Origin: AP-15 sp963814865
Lineage (GTDB): Bacteria; Pseudomonadota; Alphaproteobacteria; ATCC43930; CGMCC-115725
DNA: 64,000 nt
Direction of reading: 5' to 3'
Assembly: GCA_963814865.1 (NCBI GenBank)
Contig: CAWFEN010000014.1
Location: forward strand, 186,001 to 250,000
Both the position numbers and the translations under genes were made by a program. Below, in pieces: positions 48,183 through 56,160 of the stretch; position 1 is the first letter of the stretch; each line of letters starts with the position of its first letter. Under the pieces are notes generated by a model. That model made no database searches. It saw only the letters and a list, made by a program, of their open reading frames with translations, and had not been told where the DNA came from.

Positions 48183-49154
48183 TCAGGCCGCATCGAGCCA
48201 CGCCTTCAGCGCCGCCGCGGTCTCGTCGAGCGCCGGGGCGGCAGCCCGGATGATCTTGCCCATCATCAGGAAGCCGTGGATCTGGTCGGGCATATGAAGG
48301 TGGCGGACGGCGACGCCGTGATCCTGCAGCCGCCTCGCATAGGCGATGCCTTCGTCGCCGAGCGGGTCGAAGCCGGCGGTCAGGACAAAAGCCGGCGCGA
48401 CACCGGAGAGATCGGCGGCGCAGAACGGCGAGGCGCGCCAATCCGCCACATCCTGCGGCCCGCGCAGATACTGCTCGGAAAACCAGCGCATCGTCGCCTC
48501 GGTCAGCAGATAGCCTTCGGCGAAGCGCGCGTGGGATTGGTGCCGGCTCGCATCGAAATCGACGGCCGGGTAAAGCAATAGCTGGCAGCGCAGAAGCGGC
48601 ATGCCCCGATCGCGGGCCAGCAGGGCGACCACCGCGGCGAGGTTGCCGCCGGCGCTGTCGCCGCCGATCGCGAGCCGGCCGCCGTCGATGCCGAGCGCCG
48701 CGCCGCTGTCGGCGACCCATTGCGTCGCGGCGAAGCAATCCTCGACCGCCGCCGGGAATTTGTGCTCGGGCGCCAGGCGATAATCGACCGATACGACGGC
48801 GCAGCGGGCGGCATTGGCGAGATGGCGGCACATACCGTCATGGCTGTCGAGATCGCCGATCACCCAGCCGCCGCCATGGAAGAACAGCAGCGCCGGCAGG
48901 ACCGTCTCCGGGGTGGTCCCGGCAGGGCGGTAGAGGCGCAGCGGAAGGGCGCCGCCATCGGACCGCGGCGCCGCCAGCGCACGGATTTCGGCGACCGGCT
49001 GCGGCTCCGGCGCCAGCACCTCGCGGCTGGCGAGAAAGAAGGCACGCGCCTGCGCCGGGCTCAGCTTCTCGTAGGGCGGGCGCCCGGACAGGCGGACCAG
49101 TTCGACAACTCGCCCGGCATCGTGATCGAGCGCCATCGCCAACTCCTCATCCAT
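48183..49154 (-). CDS. Alpha/beta hydrolase, HSL-type esterase/lipase
   Basis: This 323-residue esterase has the oxyanion motif HGGGWVIG and the nucleophile GDSAGGN. The catalytic Asp is in FDPLGDEG and the His in IHGFLMM. It would hydrolyse short- to medium-chain esters. It lacks a signal peptide and lies upstream of the convergent-free MFS gene on the same strand (59-base gap). Confidence 0.92.
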   Translation of the reverse strand: MDEELAMALDHDAGRVVELVRLSGRPPYEKLSPAQARAFFLASREVLAPEPQPVAEIRALAAPRSDGGALPLRLYRPAGTTPETVLPALLFFHGGGWVIGDLDSHDGMCRHLANAARCAVVSVDYRLAPEHKFPAAVEDCFAATQWVADSGAALGIDGGRLAIGGDSAGGNLAAVVALLARDRGMPLLRCQLLLYPAVDFDASRHQSHARFAEGYLLTEATMRWFSEQYLRGPQDVADWRASPFCAADLSGVAPAFVLTAGFDPLGDEGIAYARRLQDHGVAVRHLHMPDQIHGFLMMGKIIRAAAPALDETAAALKAWLDAA

Positions 49155-49216
49155 TGGAATTCGCGCATTGTAGAGAGCGCCGGCCGATGCGCGCCAGATG
49201 CCGTGCGGCGGACGCA

Positions 49217-49250
49217 GAAAAGCCCCGGCCGGGGGAGGCCGGGGCTTCTG
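49217..49250 (-). terminator. Rho-independent terminator after the sulfatase gene
   Basis: Reading the minus strand, an 11-bp stem AAGCCCCGGCC/GGCCGGGGCTT with a 6-base loop is followed by further T. It lies between the sulfatase stop (49367) and the esterase start (49154). Confidence 0.65.
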
Positions 49251-49366
49251 CCGCCTGCGGGTTGCCCTTCCGACAGGAGGAACCGCATCGTTGGGGGGAC
49301 ATGAACGATGCAGACAACATCTTGTGAGAAATCGGGTTCAGTTGCAATTCATATTTGAAGAATTAA

Positions 49367-51022
49367 CTACGAATTGCTGGTATTCGTGCCGCCGATGCCG
49401 GCGGCGCCAAGGCTGAGCCGCCCTCTTGCGGCAGCCAGCTCTGCCTCGTCCCAATAGCCGATCAGGATGCCGGAGCGGAGCTGCCGGCCCTCGGCATAGG
49501 CGGCGATCTTCCGGTCGGGCATCGTGATGCGGTTGTGGTCGCGCAGAGCCCAGTCGAGCAATGCCTCGCGCAACCGTGCCCGCTCGGCCTCGAAGCGGGG
49601 ATCGGCGCCGAGATCGTGAAATTCCTGCGGGTCGGTGACGAGATCGAACAGCAGCGGCCGGAAGCCCGTCGCATGGACATATTTCCAATGTCCATCGAAC
49701 ACCATGAACAGCCGGCAATCGCCGATCGGCTGGTCCAGGGCGAGGCGGGCTTCGAGCATCGCGTAATCGTATTCCGAGAACACGTGATGCCGCCATTCGG
49801 CCGGCCTTGCGCCATGCAGCAGCGGCAGCAGCGAACGGCCTTCGACGACATGCGGCTTCGGCACGCCGCCGAAATATTCGACGAAGGTCGGCGCCAGATC
49901 GATGGCCTCGACCAGCGCTTCGGACACCGTGCCGCGCGTGGCGTCGGCTGCCGGCAGCGGGTCGGCGACAATCAGCGGCACCTTGACCGCGCAGTCGTGG
50001 AAAAAATCCTTCTCTCCGAGCCAGTGATCGCCGAGGTAATCGCCGTGGTCGGAAGTGAAGACGATCATCGTGTTGCTGGCGAGGCCGCGCTCGTCGAGAA
50101 AGCGGAACAGCAGGCCGAGCTGATCGTCGATCTGCTTGATCAGGCCCATATAGGCCGGAATGATTCGGGCGCGGACCTCGTCGCGGGCAAAGTTGCGCGA
50201 CGGCCGCAGCGCCATCATCGCGCGATAGACCGGGTGCGGGTCGGCGCGCTCGTTTTCGGATCGAGCCGCCGGCAATACGTCGGCGGCGCCGTATATCGCG
50301 TGATAGGGCGGCGGCACGATATAGGGCCAATGCGGCTTGATATAGGAGAGATGCAGGCACCAGGGCCGGCCGTCCCTTGCCGCAGCGTCGATGAAGGCCA
50401 TCGCGCGGCGGGTGATGTAGGGGGTCTCGGAATGCTCCTCGGGGATGCGGGCGGGCTTGTCGGCATGGGCAAGAAGCCAGCCGCTCAGCACCTCGCCGTT
50501 GGCGCCTTGGGCGGAATTCGCCCATTCCTCCCACGGGTTGGCCGCATCGAAGCCGTGCCCGCGCAGATAGGAATCATAAAGCGGCCGCGGCCGTCCCGCG
50601 GGATGCAGCCCGTCGTCGCGCTCGAACGGCTCGAAACCGCATTGCGAGAGATGCCCGCCGATGATCGAGGCCGGATCGATGCCGAGCCGCGCCATCCCCT
50701 CCGTATCGGCGGCCATATGGGTCTTGCCGACCAACACGTTGCGGACGCCGATTTCCTTCAGGTGGTCGCCCAGGGTCGGCTCGCCGGCGCGCAGCGGAAA
50801 GCCGTTCCAGTTGGCGCCGTGCGAGCGCATGTAGCGGCCGGTGTAAAAGCTCATGCGCGACGGCCCGCAGACCGGCGACTGCACATAGGCGCGGGTAAAG
50901 CGCACCCCGCGCGCCGCCAGCGCGTCGAGGTTCGGGGTCGCGAGGCGCGGATGGCCGTAGCAGCCGAGATAATCGAAACGCAGCTGGTCGCACATGATGA
51001 ACAGGATGTTCCGGTCGGCCAC
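49367..51022 (-). CDS. Type I sulfatase
   Basis: This 551-residue enzyme belongs to the alkaline-phosphatase superfamily sulfatases. The Cys of SPVCGPSRMSFYTGRY (CxPSR) is converted to formylglycine in active members. NILFIMCDQLRFDYLGCYG binds metal, and VFTSDHGDYLGDHWL supplies other ligands. Start GTG 51022 follows the TRAP large permease by 11 bases, so it is transcribed with the transporter. A signal peptide is not evident. A choline-sulfatase-like or sugar-sulfate substrate is possible. Confidence 0.93.
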   Translation of the reverse strand: MADRNILFIMCDQLRFDYLGCYGHPRLATPNLDALAARGVRFTRAYVQSPVCGPSRMSFYTGRYMRSHGANWNGFPLRAGEPTLGDHLKEIGVRNVLVGKTHMAADTEGMARLGIDPASIIGGHLSQCGFEPFERDDGLHPAGRPRPLYDSYLRGHGFDAANPWEEWANSAQGANGEVLSGWLLAHADKPARIPEEHSETPYITRRAMAFIDAAARDGRPWCLHLSYIKPHWPYIVPPPYHAIYGAADVLPAARSENERADPHPVYRAMMALRPSRNFARDEVRARIIPAYMGLIKQIDDQLGLLFRFLDERGLASNTMIVFTSDHGDYLGDHWLGEKDFFHDCAVKVPLIVADPLPAADATRGTVSEALVEAIDLAPTFVEYFGGVPKPHVVEGRSLLPLLHGARPAEWRHHVFSEYDYAMLEARLALDQPIGDCRLFMVFDGHWKYVHATGFRPLLFDLVTDPQEFHDLGADPRFEAERARLREALLDWALRDHNRITMPDRKIAAYAEGRQLRSGILIGYWDEAELAAARGRLSLGAAGIGGTNTSNS

Positions 51023-51033
51023 AGACGGGCTCC

Positions 51034-52323
51034 TCACAACGACAATAGATGCGGCAGCCACAGCGAGATTGCCGGGATGTAGGTTACCAGCATCAGCACC
51101 GCGAACATGACCGCGTAAAAGGGCCAGATCTCGCGCACGACCTCCTCGATGCGGACTCGGCCCACGGCGCAGCCGACGAACAGGATCGAGCCGACCGGCG
51201 GATGGCACAGCCCGATGCCGAGGTTCAGCAGCATGATCATGCCGAAATGCACCGGGTCGACGCCGAACTTCATGACCACCGGCAGGAGGATCGGTGTGAC
51301 GATCAGGATCGACGGCGCCATGTCGAGGACGCAGCCGAGCGCCAGCAGCAGGATGTTGATCAGGAACAGGATCACATATTTGTCGCTCGAAAAGGTCAGC
51401 AGCAGCGCGGTGATCCGTGCCGGCACCTGCATCAAGGCCATGACGTAGCCGACGCTGGCGGCGAAGGCGATCAGGGTCATGACCATCGCCACCGTGCGCA
51501 TCGTGCGGTGGATCAGCAGCGGCAGGTCGCGCCAGCGATAGTCGCGATAGACGAACATCGTGACGAAAAAGGCCCACAGGCAGGCGACCGCACCCGCCTC
51601 GACCGCGGTGAAGACGCCGCCCAATATGCCGCCCAGAATGATCACGAGGGTGACGAGGCCCCAGAAGGCGTCCAATGCGGTGCCGATCGCCTGGCGCAGC
51701 GGCACGGCCTCGCCGCGCGGGTGGCCGTTGCGATAGGCGAGGACGAGGCACAGCACGATCAGCGAAGCGCCGAGCAGCAGGCCCGGCGCCACCCCGGCCA
51801 TGAACAGGCTGATGACCGAGATCGTGCCGCCGGTCGCCAGCGAATAGATCACGGCGTTGTGGCTCGGCGGCACGAGCAAGGCCTGGACCGAGGCGCTGAT
51901 CGTCACATTGGTGGCGAAGATTCGCGGATAGCCGGCCTGTTCCATCTGCGGGATCATCACCGAGCCGATCGCCGAGGTGTCGGCCACCGCCGAGCCGGAG
52001 ATCCCGCTCAAAAAAGTGGTGGCGAGGACGTTGACCGCCGACAGCCCGCCGCGCACCCGGACCATGCCGACCAGCACATTGGCGAAGGCGACGAGGCGGC
52101 GCGCCATGCCGCCTTCGGCCATGATCGCGCCGGCCAATACGAAAAACGGGATCGTCAGCATCGCGAATTTGCTGACCCCGCTCGACACCTGCAGCATGAC
52201 CGCTTCGAGCGGGATGCCGATCCACCAGGCGCCGGCGAGCGCCGCGAGCCCGAGCGCATAGGCGATCGGGACGCCGAGCGCGATGCCGATAAAGAGGGTG
52301 CCGATGACGATCAGGATGTCCAT
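51034..52323 (-). CDS. dctM: TRAP transporter large permease (DctM)
   Basis: This 429-residue membrane subunit has about 12 helices. Family motifs are GTLFIGIALGVPIAYALG, FFVLAGAIMAEGGMARRL, LSGISGSAVADTSAIGSV and VPPSHNAVIYS. It moves organic anions with sodium coupling, using the P subunit at 52925-53923. It starts with ATG 52323 after a 20-base gap from dctQ. Confidence 0.95.
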   Translation of the reverse strand: MDILIVIGTLFIGIALGVPIAYALGLAALAGAWWIGIPLEAVMLQVSSGVSKFAMLTIPFFVLAGAIMAEGGMARRLVAFANVLVGMVRVRGGLSAVNVLATTFLSGISGSAVADTSAIGSVMIPQMEQAGYPRIFATNVTISASVQALLVPPSHNAVIYSLATGGTISVISLFMAGVAPGLLLGASLIVLCLVLAYRNGHPRGEAVPLRQAIGTALDAFWGLVTLVIILGGILGGVFTAVEAGAVACLWAFFVTMFVYRDYRWRDLPLLIHRTMRTVAMVMTLIAFAASVGYVMALMQVPARITALLLTFSSDKYVILFLINILLLALGCVLDMAPSILIVTPILLPVVMKFGVDPVHFGMIMLLNLGIGLCHPPVGSILFVGCAVGRVRIEEVVREIWPFYAVMFAVLMLVTYIPAISLWLPHLLSL

Positions 52324-52343
52324 CGGCGGCGCCTGCGGCCGGG

Positions 52344-52811
52344 TCAGTCGAGGGCGATATGCGGCGGGCGGCCGATCAGCACGCGCTCGACGACGAAAAC
52401 CAGGGTGATGGCGCCGCCGATCGGGATCGGCAGATAGGTGACGCCGACCGACAGTGCCGGAAACTCGGCGACCGACTGGTGCCAGGTCGTGCCGACGAGG
52501 CCGATGCCCCACACCACCATGAACAGGCTCAAGAGCCCAGTCAGCGCCTCGGCGAACAACTCCACCGGGCGCTGCCAGCCGGGCGGCAGCAGCCGCACCA
52601 GCACCGAGACGCGCATATGCGCGTCGGCGCGATAGCAGATTGCGGCGCCGATGAAGGTCAGGATCACCGTCAGCAGGATCGCCATCGGCTCGGGCCACGG
52701 CGCCGCGCGGTTCAGCACATAGCGGGTATAGACGCCCCACGGAATGACCAGCGAGATCAGCACCAGCGCCGCGCCCGCGACGAAGGCGCAGAGCCGATAC
52801 AGCGCGTCCAT
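52344..52811 (-). CDS. dctQ: TRAP transporter small permease (DctQ)
   Basis: This 155-residue subunit has four helices (LCAFVAGAALVLISLVIPWG, AILLTVILTFIGAAICYRA and two later). The start is taken at ATG 52811. An in-frame ATG at 52919, five bases after the dctP stop, would include 36 extra residues encoded largely by a palindromic repeat (52829-52890). The repeat seems to have inserted at the 5' end or in the leader of this gene. Confidence 0.85.
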   Translation of the reverse strand: MDALYRLCAFVAGAALVLISLVIPWGVYTRYVLNRAAPWPEPMAILLTVILTFIGAAICYRADAHMRVSVLVRLLPPGWQRPVELFAEALTGLLSLFMVVWGIGLVGTTWHQSVAEFPALSVGVTYLPIPIGGAITLVFVVERVLIGRPPHIALD

Positions 52812-52828
52812 CGCGTTGCGCAATGGCT

Positions 52829-52890
52829 CCTCACCCCAGCCTTTTCTCCGCGCGCGGAGAAAACGAGGAAGCCGCGGCTCCGGGGTGAGG
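52829..52890. repeat. Palindromic repeat within the TRAP operon
   Basis: The 62-bp segment has outer arms CCTCACCCC/GGGGTGAGG and a perfect 22-bp inner palindrome (52842-52863). It resembles dispersed intergenic repeats of Alphaproteobacteria. It lies between dctP and the core of dctQ. Confidence 0.65.
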
Positions 52891-52924
52891 AACGGAGGCT
52901 CCGATATAGGCGGCTTCATCCGGC

Positions 52925-53923
52925 TCAGTTCACCGCCTGGATCTGTTTGATCAGACCGGCGTATTTGCCGCCGTATTTGTCCCAGACCGGCTTGACCGCC
53001 TGCTGGAACGGGGTCTTGTCGGCGATGGTGATGATCTCGATGCCGGCGGCCTTCATCTTGGCCATGGCTTCCGCTTCTTTCGCCTGCCACAGCCGGCGCT
53101 CGTCGGCCTGGGCCTCGCGCGCGAGCCTGGCGATCAGCGCCTGGTCGTCCTTGGACAATTTGTCCCAGCTCGGCCGCGAGAACACCAGGATCTCGGGCAC
53201 GATCAGATGCTCGGTCAAGGTGTAGTATTTGGCGACCTCGTAATGGTGGTCGAAATAAAAGCTCGGCGGGTTGTTCTCGGCGCCGTCGACGACGCCGGTC
53301 TGCAAGGCTGCGAACACCTGGTCATAGCCCATCGCCACGCCGTTGCCGCCGAGCGCGGTCATCATGTCGACAAAGATCGGGTTGCCGATGACGCGAATCT
53401 TGAGCCCCTTCAAATCGGCGATGCTCCTGATCGGCTTCTTCGTGTCGTAGAAGTTGCGCGCACCAGCATCCATCCAGGCGAGCCCGACGAGATGGGTGTT
53501 CGGGTTGTCGGTGACCTTGTCGAGCAATTCCTGGCCGATCGGGCCGTCGATCACCTTCTCCATATGCGCCGTGTTGCGGAACAGGAACGGCAGGTTGAAG
53601 ACGTTGAGGTCGTCGACGACCGGCCCCAGCGCGCCGACGCTGATGCGGGCGAGCTGGATCGCGCCGATTTGTGCCTGCTCGATCGCCTCCTTCTCGCCGC
53701 CGAGTTGCATCGAGGCGTACATCTGGATGGTCAGCCGCCCGCCGGTCGCATCCGCGAGCTTTTTGCCCATGTCCTCGACCGCCTGGACGGTCGGATAGCC
53801 TTCGGGATGCACGTCCGACGCCTTGAGGACCATCTTCTCGCCCGCTGCCTCGGCGCCGCCGCCGAAGAGGCCGATCAGCGGCGCGGCAATGCCGAGGCGT
53901 ATCACGTAGCGTCTGTCGATCAC
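52925..53923 (-). CDS. dctP: TRAP transporter substrate-binding protein (DctP)
   Basis: This 332-residue periplasmic protein has a signal peptide (YVIRLGIAAPLIGLFGGGA). DctP hallmarks are the Arg in GLKIRVIGNPIF, DGAENNPPSFYFDHHYEVAK and YTLTEHLIVPEILVFS. GTG 53923 is preceded by GGGAGG. It delivers a carboxylate or similar anion to the DctQM membrane pair. The neighbouring sulfatase hints at a sulfated or organic-acid substrate. Confidence 0.93.
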   Translation of the reverse strand: MIDRRYVIRLGIAAPLIGLFGGGAEAAGEKMVLKASDVHPEGYPTVQAVEDMGKKLADATGGRLTIQMYASMQLGGEKEAIEQAQIGAIQLARISVGALGPVVDDLNVFNLPFLFRNTAHMEKVIDGPIGQELLDKVTDNPNTHLVGLAWMDAGARNFYDTKKPIRSIADLKGLKIRVIGNPIFVDMMTALGGNGVAMGYDQVFAALQTGVVDGAENNPPSFYFDHHYEVAKYYTLTEHLIVPEILVFSRPSWDKLSKDDQALIARLAREAQADERRLWQAKEAEAMAKMKAAGIEIITIADKTPFQQAVKPVWDKYGGKYAGLIKQIQAVN

Positions 53924-54044
53924 CTGAACCTCCCTGTATTGCTTGTCGATAGTAACGCCGTTTGTCGCGGCATACGGCATGTTTGCCCGCCGGTAGCGGG
54001 GAAAGATAACCACGCCTTAATCTTGACCGTCTATCATCCGATGC

Positions 54045-54617
54045 GTGTTGTGGTCTGCCATCCTGCTCGTATCAAGCGTTTTGTCGACGCCGTTGCCGAT
54101 GGCGGAAGTGTCGGAGGCGAGGATCGCCGTCTGCTTTGCGCCGGAGCAGGATTGCGCCGGTTTTGCGGTCCGCGCGATCGACGCAGCGCGACGACAGATC
54201 CTGGTCGGCGCGTACAATTTGACGGTCGGCTCCGGCATCGTCGAGGCGCTGATCCGCGCAATCGGGCGCGGCATCGATGTGCGGCTGATCGTCGACAAGA
54301 CGACGCCCTGCGAGCGCAAGGGCGGGGTCGACGCGCTGGCCAGTGCGGGGGCGCCGATCTGGATCGATCGCAGCGTCAGGATCGCACACGCCAAGACGAT
54401 GGTCATCGACGGCGAGATCACCTTGATGGGATCCTATAATTGGAGCCGGAACGCCGCGCACAACTCCGAAGACCTGAACCGGGTCGTCTCCGCCGCTCTC
54501 GCCGCCGATTATGCGGCGCATTGGCGTGACCGCCTCGCCGCCTCGGTGCCTTTCGTCCAGCGCGACGATTGGTGCCGGAAGCGGCCGCGGCATGACGCCC
54601 CGGAAGCCGGCCGCTGA
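54045..54617 (+). CDS. Phospholipase D-like (HKD) nuclease-type protein
   Basis: This 190-residue protein has an N-terminal signal (LWSAILLVSSVLSTPL) and one HKD motif, HAKTMVIDG followed by LMGSYNWS. Single-HKD proteins of this size resemble Nuc-type endonucleases that dimerise to form the active site in the periplasm. GTG 54045 is the likely start. It converges on the oxidase gene. Confidence 0.86.
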   Translation: MLWSAILLVSSVLSTPLPMAEVSEARIAVCFAPEQDCAGFAVRAIDAARRQILVGAYNLTVGSGIVEALIRAIGRGIDVRLIVDKTTPCERKGGVDALASAGAPIWIDRSVRIAHAKTMVIDGEITLMGSYNWSRNAAHNSEDLNRVVSAALAADYAAHWRDRLAASVPFVQRDDWCRKRPRHDAPEAGR

Positions 54618-54637
54618 GCCCCGCAGAGCCCGCGGCC

Positions 54638-56053
54638 CTACACGCTGACGAGCTTGCCGGGGTTCATGATGCCGGCTGGGTCGAGAACCTGCTTGATACG
54701 GCGCATCAGCTCGATCTCGATGGCCGGCTTGTAATGGGTGATCTCGTCGCGCTTCATCAGCCCGACGCCATGCTCGGCGCTGATCGAGCCGGCGAGCTCG
54801 CGCGCGACGCCGTGGACGATGTCGTTGAACTCCTGCCAGCGCGCCAGGTAGGCCGCCTTGTCCATGCCGGCGGGCTGGGTCAGGTTGAAGTGGATGTTGC
54901 CGTCGCCGACATGGCCGAAGGCGATCGGGCGGATGCCGGGCAGCCTGTCGCCGACCGCGGCGCTGGCACGGGTGATGAATTCGGCAACCCGGCTGACCGG
55001 CACCGAGACGTCGTGCTTGATCGAGCCGGAATAGAGCTGCGCCTCGACGATCGCCTCGCGGATCCGCCACAGCTCCCTTGCCTGCGCCCCGCTCCGGGCG
55101 ATGACCCCGTCGGCGACCAGCCCCTCGCCGAGCGCGGTTTCGAGCAATCTTTCCATCAGGGCGCGGATGCCGCTCTCGGTCTGGCTCGACGACATTTCGA
55201 GCAGCACGTACCAGGGATGGGATGCGGCGAGCGGATCGATCGTGCCGGGGATGTGGGCGAGCGCCAGATCGAGACCGCCGCGCGGGATCAGCTCGAAAGC
55301 GGTCAGCTGGTCGGCGGTGGCGGCGCGGGCATGGGCGAACAGGGCCATCGCGTCCGCGATCCGGGCGAGACCGAGAAAGGCCGTCTCGATCTCGCGCGGC
55401 TTTGGGAAGAGCTTCACCGTCGCCGCGGTGATGATGCCGAGCGTGCCCTCGCCGCCGATAAAGAGCTGCTTCAGGTCATAGCCGGTGTTGTCCTTGCGCA
55501 AGCCCCTGAGACCGTCCCAGATCCGCCCGTCGGGCAGCACGATCTCGACGCCCAGGGTCAGCTCGCGGGTGTTGCCGTAGCGCAAGACGGCGATGCCGCC
55601 GGCATTAGTCGACAGATTGCCGCCGATCTGGCAGCTGCCCTCGGCGCCGAGGCTCAGCGGGAACAGCCGGTCGGCCTCCGAGGCGGCCTGCTGCAGATCG
55701 GCGAGGATGCAGCCGGCCTCGACCGTCATCGTGAAATTGACCGGGTCGATCGCGCGGATATGGTTCATCCGGCCGAGCGCCAGGACGATGCTGTCCCGGT
55801 CCCGCGGCGGCACCCCACCGCCGACGAGCCCGGTATTGCCGCCCTGCGGCACGATCGCCAGCCCGGCCTCGGCGCAGATCCGCACCACCGCCGCGACCTC
55901 GGCGGTCGAGGCCGGGCGGACGACGAGACTCGTCGCGCCCCGGTAGAGGCCGCGCGCCTCGACGAGATAGGGCTCCATATCGCCGGGGTCGGCGATCCAG
56001 CCCCGCCGGCCGACCGCCGCCTTGATCCGTTCGAGCGCCGCCTCGATCGCCAT
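54638..56053 (-). CDS. FAD-linked oxidase, GlcD/D-lactate dehydrogenase-like
   Basis: This 471-residue flavoprotein of the VAO family oxidises 2-hydroxy acids. The FAD-binding part includes IVPQGGNTGLVGG, LGAEGSCQIGGNLSTNAGG and GLRKDNTGYDLKQLFIGGEG. The C-terminal part has FGHVGDGNIHFNL and SAEHGVGLMKR. Partner glcE/glcF genes are absent, so a single-subunit D-2-hydroxyglutarate or D-lactate dehydrogenase is likely. Confidence 0.92.
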   Translation of the reverse strand: MAIEAALERIKAAVGRRGWIADPGDMEPYLVEARGLYRGATSLVVRPASTAEVAAVVRICAEAGLAIVPQGGNTGLVGGGVPPRDRDSIVLALGRMNHIRAIDPVNFTMTVEAGCILADLQQAASEADRLFPLSLGAEGSCQIGGNLSTNAGGIAVLRYGNTRELTLGVEIVLPDGRIWDGLRGLRKDNTGYDLKQLFIGGEGTLGIITAATVKLFPKPREIETAFLGLARIADAMALFAHARAATADQLTAFELIPRGGLDLALAHIPGTIDPLAASHPWYVLLEMSSSQTESGIRALMERLLETALGEGLVADGVIARSGAQARELWRIREAIVEAQLYSGSIKHDVSVPVSRVAEFITRASAAVGDRLPGIRPIAFGHVGDGNIHFNLTQPAGMDKAAYLARWQEFNDIVHGVARELAGSISAEHGVGLMKRDEITHYKPAIEIELMRRIKQVLDPAGIMNPGKLVSV

Positions 56054-56160
56054 GATCCGCTCCGTCCGTCGTGTACGGCTATCTATGCGCGATTTCGACA
56101 GCGAGCGGCAATTTCGCCGCCGGTCCCGGATTGCTGTTCGCCGCCGGCCGCGAGCGGTGT

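Noticed and set aside
49535..51082. Plus-strand 515-codon frame opposite the sulfatase
   Set aside because: It mirrors the sulfatase, which has all family motifs.
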